DNA from: Anoxybacillus tengchongensis
GTDB lineage: Bacteria > Bacillota > Bacilli > Bacillales > Anoxybacillaceae
NCBI RefSeq assembly: GCF_014201585.1
Contig: NZ_JACHES010000003.1
Coordinates: 62,001 to 126,000 of the forward strand
DNA length: 64,000 nucleotides
Direction of reading: 5' to 3'
In this document: piece by piece, positions 28,039 through 36,500 of the stretch
Layout: every line of letters starts with the position of its first letter
Numbering within the stretch: the first letter of the stretch is position 1
The notes under the pieces: generated by a model
What the model was told of the DNA's origin: nothing
What the model saw: only the letters and a program-made list of their open reading frames with translations
The model's database searches: none
Translations under genes and position numbers: made by a program

Positions 28039-28923
28039 TCACCCTTTCTCTGCAAGAAACGACTCGAGTTCTTTCTCTGTTGGCATCCCTGTTTGCGCCC
28101 CAAGCTTTGTGACGGATAGTGCCGCTGCCGCATTCGCATAACGACAAGCTTCTTCTAACGCCATACCTTTACTTAACGCTACGGCAAACGCTCCATTAAA
28201 CGTATCCCCTGCCCCTGTCGTATCGACAACAGGCACGTGAAATCCGGGGATAAGTACCCACTCACCGTGCCGCTGAAACGAGACGCCTCGCTTTCCTTCA
28301 GTCACAATAAACTTTTGCGTCCACTTCTTTATCGATCTCCCTGCTAGCACGATATCTCGTTCGTGTTCATTCGGCGTCAAAAAGTCGACTTGGTCAAGCA
28401 ACGTATCTGGAAGTGGTTGTGCCGGTGCTGGGTTTAAAATGACGCGAACACCGTGTCGTTTCGCAATCGCCACTGCTCGCTCCACGACTGGGAGTGGAAT
28501 TTCTAACTGAAGAAGACATATATCGCTTGTTGCCATTTTCTCCTCCCATCTCTCTAAATCGTCTGGACATAGTGTATAATTAGCCCCTGGAACAACGATA
28601 ATACGGTTATCTCCTTCAGAAATGACAATTGTCGCAACGCCTGTTTCGACATCTGTAACCGGTTTCACACCGTCGACAACAATCTCCTCTTTCTCTAAAT
28701 GTTGAAGCAGCAGCGTCCCAAACGAATCGGTGCCAACAGCACCAATGAGATGAACGTCCGCACCAAGTCGCGCAGCCGCCACAGCTTGATTCGCCCCTTT
28801 CCCCCCTGGGATGAGGCGAAACGTTTCGCCTAATACCGTTTCGCCTTGCATCGGCATGCGTGTTGCAATCGTCACTAAGTCCATATTGATGCTTCCAATG
28901 ACCGTAATTTTCGGCTTTCTCAC
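28039..28923 (-). CDS. rbsK: Ribokinase
   Basis: A 294-residue PfkB-family kinase phosphorylating ribose to ribose-5-phosphate. Visible motifs are GSINMDLV, the substrate-binding GGKGANQAVAAARLG (about 39-53) and the anion-hole/catalytic DTTGAGDTFNGAF near residue 238. The GTG start overlaps the rbsR stop (GTGA) and has AGGAGGGG upstream. Confidence 0.95.
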   Translation of the reverse strand: MRKPKITVIGSINMDLVTIATRMPMQGETVLGETFRLIPGGKGANQAVAAARLGADVHLIGAVGTDSFGTLLLQHLEKEEIVVDGVKPVTDVETGVATIVISEGDNRIIVVPGANYTLCPDDLERWEEKMATSDICLLQLEIPLPVVERAVAIAKRHGVRVILNPAPAQPLPDTLLDQVDFLTPNEHERDIVLAGRSIKKWTQKFIVTEGKRGVSFQRHGEWVLIPGFHVPVVDTTGAGDTFNGAFAVALSKGMALEEACRYANAAAALSVTKLGAQTGMPTEKELESFLAEKG

Positions 28924-29909
28924 GATTTTCCCCTCCTGCGCGTCGAATCTCGCTCAATAAGTTTAACAGGCAATACGTAATGAAAGTGATCAATCGGCTG
29001 CCCTTCAATTTTTTTCACTAAGAGCCGTGCCGCAATGGCCCCCATTTCATAAATCGGTTGGGAAATCGTCGACAGCTCCGGCGTCGTCATCTCCGTTAAC
29101 GGAATGCCATCGTATCCAATAATCGCAACATCCTCTGGAACACGTAGCCCTAATTGTTGAACAGCTTTTAACGCTCCGACCGCCATCGCATCGTTCCCGG
29201 CAAAAATGCCGTCGACGCGATTGGCTTGAAGCGCCTGAAGCACCGCTTCTTTCGCTTGTTTCAACTGATAATTCCCTTGAATGACAAGCGCTTCTCCCCA
29301 AAGACCTAAACTTTTCATTTCATCACGATATCCGTAAAAACGTTGCATCGCGTTCACCACATGTGCTGGTCCTTGAATATGAGCAATTTTCCGACACCCG
29401 ATGTCGTACAAATGCCTTGTCGCCAAGCGAGCACCGTTATAGTTATCGGCAATAACAGACGGAAACGAATGATCAGACGGACGGTCGAGAACGACAATAG
29501 GAATATCTAGCTCCATCACTTCTTCCATAGACAATTGATTTGTTGTTAAAATCATACCGTCTACGTATTTTTGTTTAAATACATCTATATATTTCCTTTC
29601 TTTTTCGCTATTTTCATCCGAGTTACATAGTATCACGGTATAGTCATAAATGTTCATTACATCTTCAATCGCCCGAACGAGCTCGGGGAAAAAAGGGTTC
29701 GAAATATCTGGAACAATCAACCCGATCGTCTTTGATGTTTTTTTAAACAACGCCCGTGCCACTTCATTCGGCTTATAATTCAACTCCTCAATCGCTTTTC
29801 GCACTCGCTTTTCTGTTTCTTCATTCACATAACCATTTTGGTTTAACACGCGCGAAACCGTTGCAACCGATACCCCTGCCAACTTGGCAACATCCCGGAT
29901 TGTAGCCAT
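28920..29909 (-). CDS. rbsR: LacI-family repressor of the ribose operon
   Basis: A 329-residue LacI/GalR regulator. The DNA-binding helix-turn-helix is at the N-terminus (IRDVAKLAGVSVATVSRVLN, residues 3-22), the hinge near residue 50, and the sugar-binding domain follows (GLIVPDISNPFF; DRPSDHSFP; IFAGNDAMAVGAL; GYDGIPLTEMTTPELS). It is the first gene of its own operon and probably represses it through the palindrome in the promoter, released by ribose. AAGGTGAAG lies upstream of the ATG. Confidence 0.94.
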   Translation of the reverse strand: MATIRDVAKLAGVSVATVSRVLNQNGYVNEETEKRVRKAIEELNYKPNEVARALFKKTSKTIGLIVPDISNPFFPELVRAIEDVMNIYDYTVILCNSDENSEKERKYIDVFKQKYVDGMILTTNQLSMEEVMELDIPIVVLDRPSDHSFPSVIADNYNGARLATRHLYDIGCRKIAHIQGPAHVVNAMQRFYGYRDEMKSLGLWGEALVIQGNYQLKQAKEAVLQALQANRVDGIFAGNDAMAVGALKAVQQLGLRVPEDVAIIGYDGIPLTEMTTPELSTISQPIYEMGAIAARLLVKKIEGQPIDHFHYVLPVKLIERDSTRRRGKS

Positions 29910-29931
29910 ATTCGTTCTTCACCTTCTTTTC

Positions 29932-29945
29932 TGTAACCGGTTACA
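29932..29945. promoter_or_regulatory. rbs operator palindrome (RbsR box, also fits a cre site)
   Basis: TGTAACCGGTTACA is a perfect 14-bp palindrome with central CG, 22 bases before rbsR and directly downstream of the -10 element. This is a typical LacI-family site. It also satisfies the degenerate cre consensus TGWNANCGNTNWCA, so CcpA could bind it as well. Confidence 0.85.
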
Positions 29946-29946
29946 T

Positions 29947-29974
29947 ATAATATACCAGAAGTCGTAAAAAACAA
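29947..29974 (-). promoter_or_regulatory. rbs operon promoter
   Basis: On the minus strand, TTGTTT (29969-29974) and TATTAT (29947-29952) are separated by 16 bases. Transcription would begin within the operator palindrome, so a bound repressor would block it. Elements were read by eye. Confidence 0.65.
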
Positions 29975-30012
29975 GCAAGTATTTCCTTTAAATTTTTATC
30001 GACAATATTCGT

Positions 30013-30042
30013 AAAAAACAGAGAGCCAACCTATGACTCTCC
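30013..30042 (-). terminator. Terminator downstream of the small lipoprotein gene
   Basis: On the minus strand GAGAG and CTCTC pair around an 11-base loop and are followed by TGTTTTTT. The stem is short, but the T-run is good. Confidence 0.5.
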
Positions 30043-30171
30043 CTTTCTACAAATCTGGACATACATTGGGGCGTGGCAAGCACGCTATTAGTGTATCGAT
30101 AAGCACATCGGAGGCGAGCGGCACGCCAAAGAGGACCGCTTTTCTTTTCCAAAGCGGACGCACTGGCACCG

Positions 30172-30495
30172 TTACTGAACATCATAAATCTTCCCATTAT
30201 TAATCCACACTTCACTTTTACGACCTTTTTTGTCAATCCCGGTGACAACGAAAAAAGGACCGAGTTCTTGGTAGTTCGGATTGACGTTTTTTCGAATGTT
30301 AATAATCTTTACGATTTTTGTGTGATCAAGCACTAATGCTGTAACTTCCTCTACCGCGGATTGTTTTTTTGATTGCGTATTATGCTTTTCTTGCGCTGTT
30401 CGTTTTGTGTCTTGGTTAACTTCTTTCGTCTGACTACATGCATTTCCAAAAAAAAGTGTTGTTAGCAAAATAGCTGTTAATAATTTTTTATTCAT
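30172..30495 (-). CDS. Small putative lipoprotein, function unknown
   Basis: A 107-residue protein. The start MNKKLLTAILLTTLFFGNAC gives a signal peptide with a lipobox-like end (Cys 20). A Lys/Gln/Thr-rich tether (about 21-48) follows, then a compact domain (EEVTALVLDHTKIVKIINIRK to the end) that looks like a small beta-rich domain. I chose this ATG because GGGGGGAAAA lies upstream and it begins the signal sequence. No family is recognised. It lies directly downstream of the giant repeat protein on the same strand, with a hairpin between them, so it may be read through from it or have its own promoter. Between this gene and the terminator at 30013 there is about 130 bases with no gene but a CCGCTTT/AAAGCGG inverted repeat. 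Confidence 0.7.
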   Translation of the reverse strand: MNKKLLTAILLTTLFFGNACSQTKEVNQDTKRTAQEKHNTQSKKQSAVEEVTALVLDHTKIVKIINIRKNVNPNYQELGPFFVVTGIDKKGRKSEVWINNGKIYDVQ

Positions 30496-30543
30496 ACCAT
30501 TTTCCCCCCGTCTAAAAAACAAATCTACTGCCATTCGCAATAA

Positions 30544-30572
30544 ACAGGGGACATTTCATCAATGTCCCCTGT
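30544..30572 (-). terminator. 12-bp hairpin after the giant repeat-protein gene
   Basis: ACAGGGGACATT pairs perfectly with AATGTCCCCTGT around TCATC. On the minus strand it is followed by TTTATTG, a weak T-run, so it may terminate only partly. Confidence 0.75.
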
Positions 30573-30588
30573 AAAACTTAATAGCTGC

Positions 30589-33500
30589 TTATTGCAAATA
30601 AAGCGTAAGTTTGTCTTGGATCGTACCGTCAACGACAATTTTTCCGTCTTGTACTTGGAATTCTTGGTTGATTGAACGATACTCTTTGCCATCATAAAAA
30701 CTAATCACACTATAAGTTCCGTCTTTCAGCTCAATTCCAAACTTTCCAAGTGTATTAACTGGAACTTGATAGTACTCATACGTGTTCTTGCTTATTATGG
30801 AAATTTTACCAGTGATGCCTGACTTTTCACCATCTAACACAACACCTTTCACGTTCCCGAAGATTGGGAAAGGATCGGTAATTTCAATGTTATACGGTAA
30901 TGGATCTGTCGTTCCGTTCGTTACAGTAATTTTTCGGTTCAATATGACTTCACCTAGATCCTGTAGCCAAATCGATTTAATATAATACTCCCCATCTGGC
31001 AAACGAAGAGCAAACTCGCCGTTGCCGTCAGTATAAAATCGATGGAACCCTCCATATGAACTTGTGAGGTGAAGTACTCCATCTTTTATCGGTATCCCAT
31101 TTTTAGTAATCTTCCCTTCCACCGTTGCTTTGGAAGGAATAGGCACGATTAAAGATTCTTTCGTTTCTCCGTTTTGTTTCAGCACTCCACCTTCGATTGT
31201 AAACGGAACACTTACAGGAATCTCTGTTCCATATGCAAAAGGATACACAGAGAGAACGACGTACTCCCCATCTTCTAAACGAGCGGAAAAGACACCGTTT
31301 TGGTCTAGCGCCAGCTGCATCGTATTTAAAATTGGTGTTGTAGAATTTCTTTTGGCAATCAACACGCCTGCTTCTTTAATCGGTACATTATCTTCTACTA
31401 CAGTCCCTTTCAGCGTCACAGGTGGAAGAGAAATAGTTAATTGGTTTAACTCTACCCCATTGACTAACAGCTTTCCATTTTTCACTTCGAAATTATAATA
31501 AATTGGGTTAGAGGTAAGTGTACCTTGAGAAAACATGGTTAACTCATATTGGCTGTCCGCCAATCGCAACCCGAACTGACCGTCGTTGTCTGTGATTCCA
31601 TCGTAATAGCTCCCATTAACCAAGTCACGAATACCTAGCATGGCATTACTGATTGGACCTACATTATCCTTCACTTCTCCGAAAACGTTAATCGATGGGA
31701 GTTGGACTGTTAATTTATCTTTTTCTTGCCCGTTCACCATCAGCACACCATTTTGGACAGAGAACGGAATATTTACTTTTGTTGTAGTATACCCAACCGT
31801 TTTCCCTTCAATTTCTATAATCTGATAGTTCCCATCAGATAGGAACAGCCCAAATTCCCCAAGGCTATTAGCAGCAAGCGAATTCCATCCATACCCATCC
31901 TTTTGGTATTTAACTCTAGCAAAACGAACTGGATTTCCGTTCTCGTCAACAACGACTCCTTTCACTGTTCCTGTCACAGGGACAGGTTTGGAAAGATCAA
32001 TTACCAATGGATTCGGGGCTGCCACACCATTTTTAATTTCAAACGATTGATTTAATGGAATCCCGTTCCCGATTCCTTCAATAGATATCGAGTAAATGAC
32101 ATGTTGACCATCTGGCAAGCGCAACTTAAATTCACCGTTTTCATTTGTAGAGAGATAGTACCATCCGACCGTTGAAAAACTAATTTCAAACGTTTGATTT
32201 GCTAAAACTTTTGTGCCGTCTTGTAGTTTTCCGACAAACGTAACCGGCGGTAAGTGAATCTGCAAAGATGGTACAATTTCCCCATTCATCTTCATTTTAC
32301 CATTAAATACCACAAACAACATATTCCACGGTTGGAGAGAAACTCGGCCGATATCCTTATTAGCCACGCTATCAATTGTGTACACCCCATCCTTCAGCCA
32401 AGCAGAAAACTGACCATCCTCATTCGTTTGGACTTTAGTAAAGTCATAGCCGCGAGCGGAACGAATATAAACCGTCGCATTGGCGAGAGGTGAGCCCTCG
32501 TCAAAGAGAGCTCCCTTCACCTCATAAGTTGGAATTTCTTTATTTACATCGATCACACTCGATGTTGTTTGACCATTAGCCACGGTAACCATTCGGTGAA
32601 TAGAAAACGTTCTGTAATCACTCGTATATGCCTCTGAAATGAAATAATCACCATCTGCTAAGCGTTCTTTTATTTCCCCAGCACTATTTGTTTGAACGTT
32701 GAACATCTCGTTTGTTGCAACGTTCATGAGGTAAACAGTCGTGTTAGCTAACGGTGTTTCTCCCTCTACTAGCTTAGTAAGTACAATCATCGCTGGAATT
32801 TGCACAGTCAACTTAGCGACTTGCGTTCCATTCACGAACAACTGACCGTTTTGCACAGAAAATGTTTGATTTAATTGCACATAAGGAAAGTTCGTACCAT
32901 ACACTTGTGTAATGCGATAATTCCCATCCTCTAGCGTCAATCCGAATTGACCGATATCATTCGTTTTCGTCGACATCCAATTTTTTGTATCTTCATTTTT
33001 AATTTCCACATTAACTTTTCCTAAAGGCTTATCGCCATCTAAAACAGTCCCTTGAACATTTCCATATACCGGAATTGGATCATCAACATTAATGACAAAC
33101 GGGCTTGGATCCGTTGTTCCGTTTTTGACAACAATCGTCCGATTCAAATCAACCCATCCTTTGCCCTTCACATATAATCCATCAAGGAAGTATTCCCCAT
33201 CAGGCAAACGGAACGAGAAATTGCCGCTGGCGTCCGTTGTTGCTGAGAAATAGTTGTCGTTTTTCGTATTTTTCAAATTAATATAGACATTAGCCAAATT
33301 ACCGTTATTGTCTTTCAAAATTCCCTTCACAGTAACTGGCGTTAGATTGATGATTAGAGAATCCTGCTGTTTACCGTTTACAAATAGTTTCCCATCGACA
33401 ATGCTAAATGCAACATCTAAATAAGCTGATTGGTTCTTTAACCAAACTGTAGTTGCTTTGTAGCTTCCATCTTTTAGACGACCAACAAATTCACCATTTT

Positions 33501-36500
33501 TATTTGTGGACACGCTTGAATAAGTATCCGTATACTCCTCGTAAATTTGAATAGATACATCCCCCACTGGTACGTCGCCATCTAACAATGTACCTTTTAA
33601 ACTTAAATCTGGGATAGAAACAAGCAAACGTTCTTGTTTTTCTTCAGATACATACAGTTGTCCATCAACTACACTGAATTTAACGTTCGTATGGTAAGTT
33701 CTCCATTCCTCAGAATATACTTCACCAATCACATACTGCCCATCAGGGATACGAAGTATAAAGTTTCCGGCTCCATCTGTATGTTGAGAACTGAAATAAT
33801 TTTTCGAATCGCTTGTTTTTCCATAAACAATAAAATGAACATTACCAACGAATCCTTTGCTATCAAAGACTCGACCGTAAACTGAAACTTTCGGTAAGGA
33901 AACTACTAAAGTTTCTTTTTCTTCTTCACCCATAAATAAATTTCCATTTTTTACACTGAAGCTGATATCAACATTTACAACACCGGTTGCCTCATGTATA
34001 GAAGTAATAACATAATCACCGTCAGAAACTTTTAAAGTGAAGTTTCCATTACTATCAGTAACTACATCTCCTACTATATCAGTGGCTTTATTTTTATAAT
34101 AAATAGTCGCATTTGCAACCGTTAATCCGCCACCATCAACGTATCCGTTGATTGTAGTCAAACTTGATGCCACTACTAGTAAATTCGACTGTCGCTCACC
34201 ATCCACATATAGTTTTCCGTCTACAATAGCAAATCGAATATCATCATTAACCCACTTCCGTTCTGTTCTTAGATAGTATCCTGATACTTTGTAATTTCCA
34301 TCTGGCAAACGAACCGCGAACTCACCTTTTGCATTCGTTTGAGCTGGATAATCTTTATCACTATCTAAAAGTTGAAAGCTAATGGTTACATTATCTTGCG
34401 GTATACCATTTGCGTCTAACAATTGCCCCTTTAACGTAATTGGTGCCACAAAAAGGTATAACATCTCTTTTTGTTCTCCATTGATGTATAGCTGACCATT
34501 TTGGATTTGGAACGTGTATCCCTCTGATTTTAGATCGATAAACTGCCCACCAAGTGATAATGCATCTACCATATAACTTCCGTCTGGAATCGATAATCGG
34601 AAGTATCCGTTTTCGTCTGTATAAGCGCCATATTGCTTCTGTGATTCCTTCTCTGCTACCAACACATGGGCATCTTTTATTGTCTGAGCGTCCCTACTTA
34701 ATAGTTGTCCTTTTAATGTAATTGGTTGCAATTGCACTCTCAATCGTTCTTCTTTAACATCACCTACGTACAATTCTCCATTAATTACATTAAACGACAC
34801 ATTTAAACCATAGTGACCTATGTTTGTTCCATAAACAGAAGATACTTTGTATTGGCCATCTGGTAAACGTAAGCTAAATTGTCCATTTTGATCAATGGTA
34901 GCACCATAAGAGAATGAATCTTCATCCTCTAGCGTAATCGTAATGTTGGCATTTTTCACAAGTTCACCATTAGCCATATAAACATTTCCTATAACACTAA
35001 CTCGCGGCACTGTTAACTCAAGTTTTTCCTGGGTTCCCCCGTTAACAGTCAGCATTCCCTCTCTGATTTCAAATGGGACTGCCATATTGATAAAGTTTTT
35101 CTCGTACACACCGTTGACGACAAATTTCCCGTCAGGAATACGCAAATGGAATTTCCCTTCTCTGTCTGTCTGTACATGCCAATATTCATAAGATTCATTA
35201 CGTACACTAACCCATGCATTTGCAAGCGGAACATTTCCTGTTTCATATATATTTCCAAATACCCTAATCGGTGGTAATGTTACCGTCAACGAAGTTTTTT
35301 TACTATCGTTCACATACATTTCACCATTCCGTATGCTAAACGAAATGTTGAGTGGAACGCCATCAACTTCACTCAGTTTGTAATCTCCATCTGGTAATCG
35401 TAATGAAAATCTCCCTTTTTGATCGGCATTAAAAACATAACCCCACCCACTATTATTATTTATTTCAACTCTCACAGATGGTACAGGAGTTTGATCTTGT
35501 TCGACAACCGTTCCTTTGAAATTGACAGAAGGAACTTTGACAACTAATGTTTCTACTTGTTGACCATTGACCAACGTTTTACCATTCTTAATCTCAAACG
35601 GCACGTTCAACGAAACAAATTTTTCATCAATAGACGCGCCATAAATATGATAGCTCCCCTCTTCTAGATCACGTGTGAAGTAGCCGTTTTCGTCTGTTCG
35701 TAATGAATCGTACTGTGTTCCCTTATTTGTATATTGGAGATAATGAACCAACGTATTCCCAATTGGGCCATTTGCTTCTAATAACTGACCCCTAAAAGGT
35801 GTTTTCGAAATGCTGATATTTAACACATCTTGTTTCACACCTTTAACAAACAATTGACCATTTTCCACAGTAAATAGAACATCGACGTCAATGTCTTTAT
35901 CGCCGACAGTAAGTCGAAAAACGCGATATACCCCATCAGCAAGACGAACAGACTCGATCGAACCATTCTCATCAATTTCTACGTAGTAATAGAAATCTAT
36001 TGTACCTGAAGGTTGGAAGTACAGCGTTGCATGCTTAACTACAGCACCATCCTCAATCACTTTAGTTTTGAGTTCATAGCTTGGAACCTGAATTTGAAGT
36101 TCGTTAACTTCTTTACCTCCCGCAACTATTTTTCCATTTACAATTTCTACTTTTTTGTTTAAGAAAACAGCACCCATCTGTTCACTATAAGCATCTGTTA
36201 CGTAATACACCCCGTCTGATAAACGGAATGCGAAGCGACCATTTTCATCTGTTGTCGTTTCTACAAACTCTCCGCTACCATCTTGGCGTTGTAGCCAAAT
36301 CACCGCGTTTTCCACTGGCGTATTGCCGTGTAGCAACGTCCCTTTGAATGTAACAGGTCCCTTTGCCTCGACATTAATGATCAATTCATTAGCACCTTTT
36401 AATGTGCCATTTTCTACAGTAAACGTATGAGCCAGTACGTACCATTTGCTTTCCTTATCGATCCATACCCCATCTAACTGATACGTGCCATCTGGCAGCT

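Noticed and set aside
29988-30248. 86-codon open frame on the minus strand after the lipoprotein gene
   Set aside because: It overlaps the lipoprotein's 3' end, crosses a likely terminator and has no ribosome binding site or recognisable composition.
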